Counted from the stretch's first letter, positions 55,156 to 63,789 are shown. The stretch is DNA of 64,000 nt from Cellulomonas aerilata (GCF_007991755.1 NZ_BJYY01000001.1:1-64000); one strand, 5' to 3'. Notes: generated by a model from the sequence alone, not told the origin. Numbers and translations: made by a program.

Positions 55156-56007
55156 ATGACCAACGACGGCCGTCGCCGGCAGGACCACAAGGGGGCCGCC
55201 CGGCGTGCGCAGATCCTGCGGATGCTGGAGCAGAACGCCGGTGGGGACCTGTCGGTCGAGGAGATCGCGCAGCAGTTCGGCGTGTCCTTCGCGACCGTCC
55301 GGCGCGACCTCACCCGGCTGCGCGAGCAGCACGGGGTCACCCGCACCTACGGCGGCATCGCGCTGGTCCAGCCCGTCGAGGTGCCCACCCGCGAGCGGCG
55401 GACCACGTTCGCCCGGGCCAAGGAGGCGATCGGCCGCGAGGCCGCCCGGCTCGTGACCGACGGCGAGCTGCTCATCGTCGACGCCGGCAGCACGACCAGC
55501 CGGCTCGCCGACCACCTGGGCGGGTTCGAGCTCACCGTGGTCACGAACGGCATCGGCGTGGTGAATGCGCTGATGGACTCGGGAGACGTCGACCTGGTCG
55601 TGCTCGGCGGCCGGCTCCGGGGCATCAACGAGACGATCACCGGCGGCGTCGCCGAGGAGATGCTGCGACAGGTCCACGCCGCCATCGCCTTCCTGGGCAC
55701 CGACGGCCTCGACCCCGCGTACGGCCTGGCCTGCCGCACCCTGGAGCAGAGCCGGCTCAAGACTCGGATGATGCAGCGAGCCACCCGTGTCGTGGTGCTG
55801 GCGGACTCGTCCAAGCTCGACGGCGGCGCCTTCCCGTTCTGGTCCCCGCTGGACCGGCCGTGGGAGCTCGTCACCGACTCCGGTGCGACCGAGGCCCAGC
55901 TCGAGCGCATGCGCCGGGCCGGCGCCACCCACATCCATCTCGCCCACGCCGACGGGCTCGTCGACACGTGGGGCGAGTCCGACCTCCCCGAACTGGAGAT
56001 CTCCTGA
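55156..56007 (+). CDS. DeoR-family transcriptional regulator
   Basis: A 283-residue sugar-phosphate-responsive repressor. The winged helix reads LSVEEIAQQFGVSFATVRRD followed by LTRLREQHGVTRTYGGI, the DeoR signature. The C-terminal domain has DAGSTTSRLADHL and VTNGIGVVNAL, then LGGRLRGINETITGG, as in the phosphosugar-sensing isomerase fold. Homologues are released from DNA by a phosphorylated intermediate of the pathway they control. ATG at 55156 is favoured by the leaderless promoter; an upstream in-frame ATG at 55120 falls in the -35 box. Its stop overlaps the next start (TGATG). Confidence 0.93.
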   Translation: MTNDGRRRQDHKGAARRAQILRMLEQNAGGDLSVEEIAQQFGVSFATVRRDLTRLREQHGVTRTYGGIALVQPVEVPTRERRTTFARAKEAIGREAARLVTDGELLIVDAGSTTSRLADHLGGFELTVVTNGIGVVNALMDSGDVDLVVLGGRLRGINETITGGVAEEMLRQVHAAIAFLGTDGLDPAYGLACRTLEQSRLKTRMMQRATRVVVLADSSKLDGGAFPFWSPLDRPWELVTDSGATEAQLERMRRAGATHIHLAHADGLVDTWGESDLPELEIS

Positions 56008-57038
56008 TGCGTCACGCCGTCCTCTCCGCCCCGCTCGACCTGACGATCGAGGAGGTGGACGTCCCGGTCCTCGAGCCCGGCGACGTGCTCATCCAGGTCG
56101 ACGCGACCCTGCTGTGCGGGACCGACCTGCGCATCTACAACGGCACGAAGAGCAAGAACGTCTCGTTCCCCACGGTGCTCGGGCACGAGTTCGCCGGCCA
56201 CGTCGTCGACAGCAACGGGCCGCTGCCCGAGGGCCTCGCCGTCGGCACCCAGGTGTGCGTGTACCCGATCGTCTCGTGCGGTGAGTGCGCCGCCTGCCGC
56301 AAGGGGCACGAGAACATCTGCAAGAACCGGGAGGCCTTCGGGTACCAGCTCTCCGGCGGCCTCGCGCAGTTCGTCCGGGTGCCGGCTCGCGCGGTGCGCA
56401 ACCTCGTGCCGCTGCCGGGCGTCTCGCCCGCGGAGGCAGCGATCGTCGAGCCGACGGCCTGCGCGTACAACGCCCAGAAGCTCGTCCGGACGACCGACGC
56501 GGAGACGCTCCTCGTCGTGGGCTGCGGCCCCCTGGGGCTGCTGCACATCCGGCTCGCGAAGGCGCTGGGCGTGCCGCGCGTCGCCGCCGTCGACCCCATC
56601 GAGGGCCGGCGCGCGGTGGCCGCCGCGTCCGGTGCGGACCTCGTGCTCCCTCCCGGCGAGGACACCGCGGCCCAGATCGCCGAGTGGAGCAAGGGCGGCG
56701 TCGACGTCCTCATCATGGCGATCGGCCGGACCGACGCCTTCACCCCGTACACCTCGACCCTGGCTCCTGGAGCCCGCGTCTCGGTGTTCGCGGGCTTCCC
56801 CTCCAGCGCTGAGATCTCCGTCGTGGCCAACGACATCCACTACAACGAGTGGGAGATCGTCGGTGCCTCGTCCTGCCGGCTCGACGGCTTCCACGCGGTC
56901 GCCGCTCTCATCGCCGACGGCCGGCTGCACGTCGCCGACCTCATCGGCACCCAGCTGCCGCTCGACCGCACGGCCGAGGCGCTCGAGCTCGCGGCGTCCG
57001 GCAAGGACATGCGCGTCGGCGTCGACCCCTGGGCCTGA
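56007..57038 (+). CDS. zinc-dependent alcohol/polyol dehydrogenase
   Basis: A 343-residue medium-chain dehydrogenase. Catalytic zinc ligands are in LLCGTDLRIY and LGHEFAG; the structural zinc loop CGECAACRKGHENIC holds four Cys. The cofactor motif is VVGCGPLGLLHIRLAKALG. The pattern is that of sorbitol/L-iditol or L-threonine dehydrogenase-like enzymes that oxidise a secondary alcohol of a polyol or aldonate with NAD. The TGATG overlap shows coupling to the DeoR gene. In the proposed pathway it makes the keto compound that the FGGY kinase phosphorylates. Confidence 0.92.
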   Translation: MRHAVLSAPLDLTIEEVDVPVLEPGDVLIQVDATLLCGTDLRIYNGTKSKNVSFPTVLGHEFAGHVVDSNGPLPEGLAVGTQVCVYPIVSCGECAACRKGHENICKNREAFGYQLSGGLAQFVRVPARAVRNLVPLPGVSPAEAAIVEPTACAYNAQKLVRTTDAETLLVVGCGPLGLLHIRLAKALGVPRVAAVDPIEGRRAVAAASGADLVLPPGEDTAAQIAEWSKGGVDVLIMAIGRTDAFTPYTSTLAPGARVSVFAGFPSSAEISVVANDIHYNEWEIVGASSCRLDGFHAVAALIADGRLHVADLIGTQLPLDRTAEALELAASGKDMRVGVDPWA

Positions 57039-57116
57039 CGCCCCACCTCCCCCCTCCCCCCTCCCCCCGACCGTGGCGCCGGACGGCGCCGTCCCCACCC
57101 CGAAAGAGGCACCACC

Positions 57117-57953
57117 ATGACCAGCAACGCCTACGCCCTCAACACCACCGGGACGACCGCCGGCCTGGGTCGCGAGATCCGCCTGCGCCGCCTGTTCGGT
57201 CTCGACGGCCGCACCGTGACCGTGGCCCTGGACCAGGCCGTCCCGCGCGGGGTGTCCCCGCGGCTGGCGTCGATGGCCGAGACGTTCGCCTCCATCCAGG
57301 ACGGCCGGCCCGACGCCGTGACCATCACCAAGGGCATCGCCGGGCACGTGTTCGGCGGCAACCCGGCGCCGATCCCGTGGATCCTCAAGGCGTCGATGTT
57401 CTCCGTCGACTTCCACCCGACCTATGACGCCACCATCGCGACCGTGCAGGACGCCCTGCGCCTGGGCGCGGACGGCATCGCCGTCGGCATCTCTGCCGGC
57501 TCCGCCAACCAGGTCGCGATGCTCGAGATGCTCACCAGGGTCGTCGAGGAGGCGCACCAGTGGGGCATCCCCGTGGTCTGCCACGCCTACCCGAGCGGGG
57601 AGATGTGGGGCGACAAGAAGGGCAGCACGGAGTCCGTGCTGTACGCGTCCCGCGCCGCCGCCGAGCTCGGCACCGACATCGTCAAGACCTGGTACACCGG
57701 GTCCGCGGACGAGTTCCGGACCGTCGTCCAGGGCACCCCGGCCATCGTCGTCGCCGCCGGCGGCGCGCCCGTCTCCAACCCGCGGGACGTGCTCGAGCAG
57801 GCCGCCGCCGTCGTGGAGGCGGGGGGTCACGGCATGACCGCCGGCCGCAACGTCTGGGGCGCGCAGGACCCCGCGAAGATGGTCCGCGCCCTCAAGGCCG
57901 TCATCCACGACGGTGCCAGCCCGGCCGACGCCGAGAAGCTCCTCACCAACTGA
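57117..57953 (+). CDS. DhnA/LsrF-type class I aldolase
   Basis: A 278-residue TIM-barrel aldolase of the DeoC/LsrF/DhnA superfamily. VTVALDQAV corresponds to the conserved ALDHG-type strand and TDIVKTWYTG carries the Schiff-base Lys190. LGADGIAVGISAGSANQ and VVCHAYPSG line the barrel. The His or Gly after ALD is Gln-Ala here, so the active site is modified. The family includes archaeal fructose-bisphosphate aldolases and AI-2 processing LsrF. Next to a kinase it most likely cleaves a phosphorylated ketose or keto acid. ATG at 57117 has AAAGAGG upstream. The 78-base gap before it contains poly-CT tracts. Confidence 0.85.
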   Translation: MTSNAYALNTTGTTAGLGREIRLRRLFGLDGRTVTVALDQAVPRGVSPRLASMAETFASIQDGRPDAVTITKGIAGHVFGGNPAPIPWILKASMFSVDFHPTYDATIATVQDALRLGADGIAVGISAGSANQVAMLEMLTRVVEEAHQWGIPVVCHAYPSGEMWGDKKGSTESVLYASRAAAELGTDIVKTWYTGSADEFRTVVQGTPAIVVAAGGAPVSNPRDVLEQAAAVVEAGGHGMTAGRNVWGAQDPAKMVRALKAVIHDGASPADAEKLLTN

Positions 57954-57995
57954 CAGGGCCGGGCGCGCGCCGCCCGCCCGAGAGGGGTCTCGACG

Positions 57996-59483
57996 ATGAG
58001 CACCTATGTAGGGATCGACCTGGGGACGACGGCGACCAAGGCGGCGCTGATCGACTCCGACGGCACCGTCCTGGCGCGCTCCCGCGTGGCCCACTCCGAC
58101 GCACGCAAGGTCGGGGTGGGCCGGGCGGACCCGGTCGCCTGGATCGCCAGCGTCACCGGTGCCTGCCGGGCGCTGGGTCCGGCCGCCGGGCAGGCCGTCG
58201 CCGTCGGGCTGGCGGTGCACTGTCCCACCGCGCTGCTGTTCGACGCCGACGGCGTGCCCCTGGCGGCGGGCCTGACCTGGGACCACCCGGAGAACGTCCG
58301 GCACGCCGCCCGGGTGCGCGAGCACCTCACCGACGACGAGCGCCGCCGGACCGGCAACCACCTGTCGCCGGCGACCATGATGGTCGGCGCCCACTCCTTC
58401 TTCGCCGAGCACGAGCCCGACGCACTGGCCGAGGCGCACCGGCTCGGGCTGGTGGGGACGTGGCTCGGGCAGTGGTTCACCGGGCAGTCCGGGCTCGACT
58501 GCACCCAGGCGTCCTACACCGGCGCGTTCGACGTCTCGTCGTCCACCGGTGACTGGATGGACGGCGTGCTGGACCGGCTGGGAGTGCCCCGCGAGCTGCT
58601 GCCGCCGATCCGGCCGGCGCTGTCCGTCCTCGGCGCCCTGCGCCCCTTCGTCGCGGAGTCGCTCGGCCTCGCGGCGGACATCCCGGTGGTCGTCGGCTCC
58701 GCGGACACCCCGGCCGCCTCGTTCTGCCTCGGTGCCCGGCCCGGGGGGACGCCGCTGTTCATCATGGGGACGACCCACGTCGTCTCCAACTGCATCGGCG
58801 CCCCCGACACCCGGGCGCAGGCGCTCCAGCGGGCGGACGTCCGGCCGGGCCAGTGGCTGATCAACGGCGTCACGAACGGTGGCGACGCCCTGGCGATCGG
58901 CGCCCAGCTGCTCGGCTACGGCACCTCCGGCGGGTCGGTCCAGAGCCTCATCGAGGACGCCTGGGCCGCGACCCGCCGTGACGTCACCGACGCGCCCGTG
59001 TTCATCCCGCACGTGGTCGCCGAGCGCGGCCCCCTGTGGCTGGACCAGCCGCGGACCGCGCTGATCGGCATGGTCAGCGGCACCGGGCAGCGGCAGGCGG
59101 CCCGCGGGGCGCTCGAGGGCGTGCTGTTCGCCGACCGCATGATCATCGAGAGCTGCGTGTCACCGGATCAGGGACCGGTCCTGCTGTCCGGCGCCTTCGG
59201 GTCCGACGTCGCGGTCCCGCAGCTGCTCGCCGACATGCTCGACAAGGACATCCGCGTGGTCGACGAGGGTCACCTGCCGTCCATCGGGGCCGCGTCCATG
59301 GCGGTCGAGACGCTCGAGGGCCACGAGGTCCCCGGGCCCTCGTCCCGACTCGTGCACCCTCGTGCGTCCTGGCACGACGCCGTCGAGGACCGGTGGCAGC
59401 ACTACCAGGAGCTGTGGCAGCTCGTGGTCGGCCGCCCGCCGCTGGCACCGCTGCGCACCCGACCGAGCCTCATCCCGGCCTGA
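57996..59483 (+). CDS. FGGY-family carbohydrate kinase
   Basis: A 495-residue sugar kinase. The N-terminal nucleotide-binding motif is YVGIDLGTTATKAALIDSDG, then LTWDHPENV, and in the second domain GSADTPAASFCLG, MGTTHVVSN and GPVLLSGAFGSDVAVPQLLA. These are FGGY signatures; the closest general type is xylulokinase-like, but the substrate-defining residues cannot be matched to a known sugar. It should phosphorylate the keto product of the dehydrogenase. ATG at 57996 has GAGAGGGG upstream, 42 bases after the aldolase stop. Same operon. Confidence 0.9.
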   Translation: MSTYVGIDLGTTATKAALIDSDGTVLARSRVAHSDARKVGVGRADPVAWIASVTGACRALGPAAGQAVAVGLAVHCPTALLFDADGVPLAAGLTWDHPENVRHAARVREHLTDDERRRTGNHLSPATMMVGAHSFFAEHEPDALAEAHRLGLVGTWLGQWFTGQSGLDCTQASYTGAFDVSSSTGDWMDGVLDRLGVPRELLPPIRPALSVLGALRPFVAESLGLAADIPVVVGSADTPAASFCLGARPGGTPLFIMGTTHVVSNCIGAPDTRAQALQRADVRPGQWLINGVTNGGDALAIGAQLLGYGTSGGSVQSLIEDAWAATRRDVTDAPVFIPHVVAERGPLWLDQPRTALIGMVSGTGQRQAARGALEGVLFADRMIIESCVSPDQGPVLLSGAFGSDVAVPQLLADMLDKDIRVVDEGHLPSIGAASMAVETLEGHEVPGPSSRLVHPRASWHDAVEDRWQHYQELWQLVVGRPPLAPLRTRPSLIPA

Positions 59484-59508
59484 CCCACTGCCCGCAAGGA
59501 GCACGCCC

Positions 59509-60477
59509 GTGACCACTCCCCACCTGTACATCGCCCGCACCCTCACCGACGTCGCGATGGCGAGCCTCGCCGACGTCGGCCTGCCCGTCGTGACCGGCGA
59601 CGAGGCACCGCCCGAGCGCGACCGCCTGCTGCACGACGTCGCCGGCGCAGCGGCCGCCGTCGTGACGCTCACCGAGCGGGTCGACGCCGAGTTCTTCGAC
59701 GCCGCCGGCCCCCAGCTGCGCGTGGTCGCGAACGTCGCCGTCGGCTACGACAACATCGACGTCGCAGAGGCCGCCCGCCGCGGCGTGGTCGTCACCAACA
59801 CCCCCGGCGTGCTCGACGACGCCACCGCCGACCACACGTTCGCGATGATCCTGGCGGTCACCCGGCGCGTGGTGGAGGCCGACCGGTTCGTCCGGTCCGG
59901 GGAGCCGTGGATCTGGGGGCCCCGCATGCTCGTGGGGCTGGACCTCAGCGCCGGCGCCACTCTCGGCATCGTCGGCCTCGGCCGCATCGGCCGGGCGGTG
60001 GCCCGGCGAGCCCAGGCGTTCTCCATGACCGTCCTCGCGCACGACCCGCACTACGCGCCGGGTGACAAGGTCGACGGGGTGACCATCGCGTCGCTGGACG
60101 ACCTGCTCGCGACGTCGGACGTCGTCAGCCTGCACGTCCCGCTCATGGAGGCGACGCGGCACCTCATCGACGAGGCCGCGCTCGCCCGGATGAAGCCGAC
60201 CGCCTACCTCATCAACGCGGCACGCGGCGGGATCGTCGACGAGTCCGCGCTCATCCCGGCCCTGCGTGACGGCCGGCTCGGCGGTGCGGCACTGGACACC
60301 TTCGAGGGAGAGCCCAAGGTGAACCCGGAGCTCGCGACCCTCGAGAACGTGGTCCTCCAGCCGCACATCGCCAGCGCCGGTGGCCGCACGCGGGACCGCA
60401 TGTGCCTGCTGGCGCTCGACAACGTCCGCGACGTGCTCACCGGGCGGGAGGCCCGTACCGCGGTCATCCCCCGGTGA
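59509..60477 (+). CDS. D-2-hydroxyacid dehydrogenase (glyoxylate/hydroxypyruvate reductase type)
   Basis: A 322-residue NAD(P)-dependent dehydrogenase. VANVAVGYDNIDVAEA and NTPGVLDDATADHTFAMIL are typical of glycerate dehydrogenase/GRHPR. The cofactor fold has GIVGLGRIGRAVARRAQ; the catalytic triad lies in NAARGGIVDE (Arg), LDTFEGEP (Glu) and LQPHIASA (His). It most likely reduces hydroxypyruvate (or oxidises D-glycerate) and supplies D-glycerate to the kinase at 52.5 kb. GTG at 59509 has AAGGAG eight bases upstream. It is the last gene of the operon. A hairpin follows. Confidence 0.9.
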   Translation: MTTPHLYIARTLTDVAMASLADVGLPVVTGDEAPPERDRLLHDVAGAAAAVVTLTERVDAEFFDAAGPQLRVVANVAVGYDNIDVAEAARRGVVVTNTPGVLDDATADHTFAMILAVTRRVVEADRFVRSGEPWIWGPRMLVGLDLSAGATLGIVGLGRIGRAVARRAQAFSMTVLAHDPHYAPGDKVDGVTIASLDDLLATSDVVSLHVPLMEATRHLIDEAALARMKPTAYLINAARGGIVDESALIPALRDGRLGGAALDTFEGEPKVNPELATLENVVLQPHIASAGGRTRDRMCLLALDNVRDVLTGREARTAVIPR

Positions 60478-60493
60478 CCCCGACGACGAAGCC

Positions 60494-60530
60494 CCGGCCA
60501 GCGACGAGCGCGGGGCGGGGCCTTGGCCGG
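60494..60530 (+). terminator. possible terminator after the catabolic operon
   Basis: CCGGCCA at 60494-60500 pairs with TGGCCGG at 60524-60530; an alternative GCCCCG/CGGGGC pairing competes. It begins 16 bases after the dehydrogenase stop. No clear T run follows. Confidence 0.45.
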
Positions 60531-60544
60531 TGTGACTATCCGAG

Positions 60545-60586
60545 TGCGCCCGAAGGGATTCGAACCCCCAACCTTCTGATCCGTAG
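60545..60586 (-). tRNA. 3' fragment of tRNA-Arg(ACG), likely attachment site remnant
   Basis: On the minus strand these 42 bases read CTACGGATCAGAAGG, then GTTCGAATC in the T arm, and finish CGGGCGCA. That is the 3' half of an actinobacterial tRNA-Arg(ACG), from the first base of the anticodon loop to the discriminator base, without encoded CCA. The preceding bases do not form the TCTGA anticodon strand, D arm or 5' acceptor, so it is not a working tRNA. A break exactly at the anticodon loop is the hallmark of displaced 3' ends left by tyrosine integrases of the tRNA-targeting type. The element should extend to the right, with the intact tRNA at its far end. Confidence 0.85.
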
Positions 60587-60587
60587 G

Positions 60588-61120
60588 CGCCTGTTGAGTC
60601 CGCCCCGTGGCGCGTCACCGCTGCTCAGGCGAGGTATCGCAACGCGGTGGTCCTTGCCCGGGCGGTGCGGATGGACCGGGTTGCTGTCAGGCTTGCTGTC
60701 CCGGTGGACAGGCTGAGCCACCGACCCGTAGCGGAGCACGAGAGCGCGACGGAGGTCCGGGTCGAGGGTGACCGGAGGTCATCGCGCAGCGACGCCGTAG
60801 GCGCCCTTGATGCGGGCCGGAGTCGCGCGGATGCTCGGCGAAGGGGCGGCGGCGTAGGTGAGGCACGGGAGTCGAAGCACCCCGCAACTCCTTCCGCGTC
60901 AGGCCAGATCCCTGGTGCGGCGACGAGGCCGTCCACGCCCGTTGTCACGCAGGCGCCAGGGCCAGTCGTTGCTCGGTGTGGTCGGCCGCGGTCGTGAGCA
61001 CGGCTAGGTGGGCTGGTCGGGCGCCAACGTGCGGCTTGACCCGGGCCGCCGGTCTCTGCTCACTACAGTAGAGACAAGCCGCCTAGCCGGAACAATATGT
61101 CCGGAAAGATGAGGAGTGTC
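60588..61120. other. 533-bp stretch between att remnant and hsdM, no convincing gene
   Basis: The composition is still high GC up to about 61.02 kb and short overlapping frames exist on both strands, but none has a recognisable motif or a ribosome-binding site. Two TTGCTGTC copies at 60681-60688 and 60693-60700, twelve bases apart, could be arm-type binding sites of an integrase or excisionase. The last 80 bases hold the inverted repeat and start region of hsdM. Confidence 0.55.
61052..61075. promoter_or_regulatory. inverted repeat upstream of hsdM
   Basis: GTCTCTGCT, six bases, then AGTAGAGAC form an inverted repeat with one G-T mismatch. It is nested in an outer CGGCTTG/CAAGCCG pair at 61032-61038 and 61075-61081. 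It lies 45 bases before the hsdM start, beside TTGACC at 61036. It may be an operator or part of the promoter of the restriction operon. Confidence 0.5.
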
Positions 61121-62707
61121 GTGCCGCAAAAGAAGAAGACCGCCGCGAAAGGCTTGGAGGCTTCCCTTTGGGACGCCGCGACAACGCTCCGGTCCACCAT
61201 GGAGCCCGGCGAATACAAGCACATCGTGTTGGGCCTGATCTTCCTGAAGTACGTTTCGGATGTCTTCGCCGTACGGCACGAAGAACTGCAGCGACTCGTC
61301 AACGACTCACAGAGCGACTACTTTATGCCGTCCCCAGAAGCTAAGCAGTCCGTGGTGGAGGATCGAGACGAGTACACAGCGCAAGGAGTGTTCTGGATTC
61401 CCGAAGGTCACCGGTGGGAAGAGCTGCGGCGACAAGCTAAGGCGAAGGACAAGCCGATTGGCGTACGCATCAATGAAGCGATGGCAGCGATCGAGCGCGA
61501 GAACGAATCGCTAAAGGGCGTACTTCCGAAGAATTATGCCAGGCAGGAGGTCACGTCGGAGATGCTCGGCGGCCTGGTCGACATCTTCTCCCGGGAAGAT
61601 CTTGCCGCCGCAGAACATGTCGACCTCGACGTACTGGGCCGCGTTTACGAGTACTTCCTCGGGAACTTCGCCTCTGGAGAAGGAAAGCGCGGTGGACAGT
61701 ACTACACGCCGCGATCCGTTGTGGCGCTGATGGTCGAGATGCTCGAGCCGTACCACGGCCGGGTCTACGACCCCGCCTGCGGCTCGGGCGGCATGTTCGT
61801 CCAGGCGGACAAGTTCGTAAGGGCCCACGGTGGAACACGCAACGACATATCCGTATTCGGGCAGGAGAGCGTAGCTACCACCTGGCGCCTCGCCAAGATG
61901 AATCTTGCACTCCGGGGTATCGACGCCAATCTCGGCAACGAGTGGGGCGACTCGTTCCACAACGACAAGCATCCCGACCTACGGGCCGACTTTGTCATCG
62001 CGAACCCGCCGTTCAATGACGACGATTGGCGCGGCGAACGACTGCGCAAGGACGCGCGATGGCAATACGGCACCCCTCCGGTCGGCAACGCCAACTTTGC
62101 TTGGATGCAGCACATGCTGCACCACCTCTCACCCGTCGGCACCATGGCGACTGTTCTGTCCAACATCTCGCTGTCATCAAAGCAGGGCGGCGAAGGAGAG
62201 ATCCGTAAAACTCTGCTTGAAGCGGACCTAGTGGAGTGCATCGTTGCTTTACCACCCCAACTGTTCTTCGGAACACCGATCCCGTCTTGCCTTTGGTTCC
62301 TCACCAAAGACAAGACCGGACGGAAAAGTCGCAAACGAAAGGGCGAGGTCTTGTTCATCGACGCTCGCCGGCTCGGGCAGATGGTTTCGCGTCGCGTAAA
62401 GGAGTTCAGTAAGGAGGACGTTGCGCTAATTGCGGACACATACCATGCATGGCGAGGCACTCGTGACTCGGAGTACGCCGACGTACCGGGTTTCTGCGCG
62501 ATGGCAAGCCTCACGGAAATTGAGAGCCGGGGACATGTCCTAACACCTGGGCGATACGTGGGGTCTGAGGAGGTGGAGCAGGACGACGAGCCGGTCGCAG
62601 ACAAGATCGCCCGCCTCACCTTGGAGATTCGTGGAGGGTTCAAGGCGCGGGCCGAGCTTCAAGATGAAATCGTCTCGGGCCTTGACTCGTTGGTCGTGAC
62701 GGAGTGA
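61121..62707 (+). CDS. hsdM: type I restriction-modification system methyltransferase subunit
   Basis: A 528-residue DNA adenine methyltransferase. The N-terminal helical HsdM_N domain reads LWDAATTLRSTMEPGEYKH and GLIFLKYVSD. The catalytic domain has the S-adenosylmethionine motif DPACGSGGMF (from residue 217) and NPPFND (from 295), plus GEGKRGGQYYTPRSV ahead of them. It methylates adenine in a bipartite target chosen by HsdS and is needed for both modification and restriction. I prefer the GTG at 61121, which follows GAGGAG and gives VPQKKK, over in-frame ATGs at 61097 and 61109. Codon use is far less GC-rich than in the upstream genes. GTGA overlap with hsdS. Confidence 0.95.
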   Translation: MPQKKKTAAKGLEASLWDAATTLRSTMEPGEYKHIVLGLIFLKYVSDVFAVRHEELQRLVNDSQSDYFMPSPEAKQSVVEDRDEYTAQGVFWIPEGHRWEELRRQAKAKDKPIGVRINEAMAAIERENESLKGVLPKNYARQEVTSEMLGGLVDIFSREDLAAAEHVDLDVLGRVYEYFLGNFASGEGKRGGQYYTPRSVVALMVEMLEPYHGRVYDPACGSGGMFVQADKFVRAHGGTRNDISVFGQESVATTWRLAKMNLALRGIDANLGNEWGDSFHNDKHPDLRADFVIANPPFNDDDWRGERLRKDARWQYGTPPVGNANFAWMQHMLHHLSPVGTMATVLSNISLSSKQGGEGEIRKTLLEADLVECIVALPPQLFFGTPIPSCLWFLTKDKTGRKSRKRKGEVLFIDARRLGQMVSRRVKEFSKEDVALIADTYHAWRGTRDSEYADVPGFCAMASLTEIESRGHVLTPGRYVGSEEVEQDDEPVADKIARLTLEIRGGFKARAELQDEIVSGLDSLVVTE

Positions 62708-63789
62708 GCACTTGGAAAGTACTCCCGTTAGGCAAGGCAACAATTTCACTGGACTGGAAGCGCGTGCCAGTAAAGGCCTCCGAACGAGTCGCTGGCCCAT
62801 ATCCGTACTACGGCGCCTCGGGCATCGTGGATCACGTTGATGGCTTCCTGTTCGATGAACTCAGCCTGCTCGTGTCGGAGGATGGCGAAAATCTGCGGTC
62901 GCGAAAGACCCCAATTGCCTTCTTGGCTAACGGCAAGTATTGGGTCAACAACCACGCACACGTCCTGCGAGCAGCGACCGGGCACGACATCCGGTTCATC
63001 CATTACGCGATGCAGGTTACCGATATCTCGGGCTATCTCACCGGATCGACTCAACCAAAACTAACTGCCGGCTCCCTGGCAGAAATACCGCTCAACGCCC
63101 CGGCACTGGAAGAGCAACAACACATTGCGGACCTGTTGTCCGCGATGGACGGACTTATCGCGCAGAACCGCGCGCTTATCGATCACATGCGCACACTGGC
63201 GACGGAACTCGTGGGCCTTGCGACTCGCGACACAAGCCTCGGCTCGTTGTCGCGCCCCTACACCGGTAAGCAAATCAGGCCGCTCGGTCCGACGGAGCAT
63301 TACTCTCTTCTCGCCTTCGACAACGAGGCCACACCGGATCTAGTAGACGGCGAATCTATCAAAAGTGGCAAGTTGCCGCTAAGTGAACCGATGGTACTCG
63401 TGTCACGTCTCAACCCGAAGACTGCGCGAAGTTGGATGGTGTATCCCGGCCCGGGGGCAGTTTGCTCGACGGAGTTTGTGCCACTGCTCGGGGATGAAGC
63501 TTCGGTTGAGGAAATATGGGCCGCCACCGCCCGCGATGACTTCTGGGATCAGATGAGGTCTCGAGTGACTGGGACAACGGGAAGTCACCAGCGTGTCGAC
63601 CGCGAGGACGCGCTCTCTATCGCTGTTCCCGATGTGCGGACCCTGGCCGCACATGTCCGCGAGGAAGTCGTCAGACTGGTGCGAGGAATCCAACAACTAC
63701 GTGAGGAGATCGAGAGCACCGTGCGCGCACGAGATGAACTGCTTCCTCACCTAGTTGCTGGCACAATTGAAATCGAGACAGTCGCATGA
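62704..63789 (+). CDS. hsdS: type I restriction-modification specificity subunit
   Basis: A 361-residue specificity subunit that picks the DNA target. Two target-recognition domains are visible: the first ends with TGSTQPKLTAGSLAEIPLNA, followed by the first conserved helix PALEEQQHIADLLSAMDGLI. The second TRD (about 185-305) is followed by a second helix, VRGIQQLREEIESTVRARDE. The recognition sequence cannot be predicted. At 361 residues it is somewhat short for the family (400-450). The GTG start overlaps the hsdM stop and its own stop overlaps hsdR (ATGA), so all three are coupled. TRDs of this kind are the most variable part of such systems. Confidence 0.93.
   Translation: MSTWKVLPLGKATISLDWKRVPVKASERVAGPYPYYGASGIVDHVDGFLFDELSLLVSEDGENLRSRKTPIAFLANGKYWVNNHAHVLRAATGHDIRFIHYAMQVTDISGYLTGSTQPKLTAGSLAEIPLNAPALEEQQHIADLLSAMDGLIAQNRALIDHMRTLATELVGLATRDTSLGSLSRPYTGKQIRPLGPTEHYSLLAFDNEATPDLVDGESIKSGKLPLSEPMVLVSRLNPKTARSWMVYPGPGAVCSTEFVPLLGDEASVEEIWAATARDDFWDQMRSRVTGTTGSHQRVDREDALSIAVPDVRTLAAHVREEVVRLVRGIQQLREEIESTVRARDELLPHLVAGTIEIETVA

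Noticed and set aside
60545-60586. Functional tRNA gene
   Set aside because: Only the 3' half is present. The D arm, 5' anticodon strand and 5' acceptor strand are missing, so it cannot fold as a tRNA.
60625-60948. A 107-codon minus-strand ORF as an integrase remnant
   Set aside because: No tyrosine-recombinase R-H-R-Y motif or other family pattern is visible and it lacks a ribosome-binding site.
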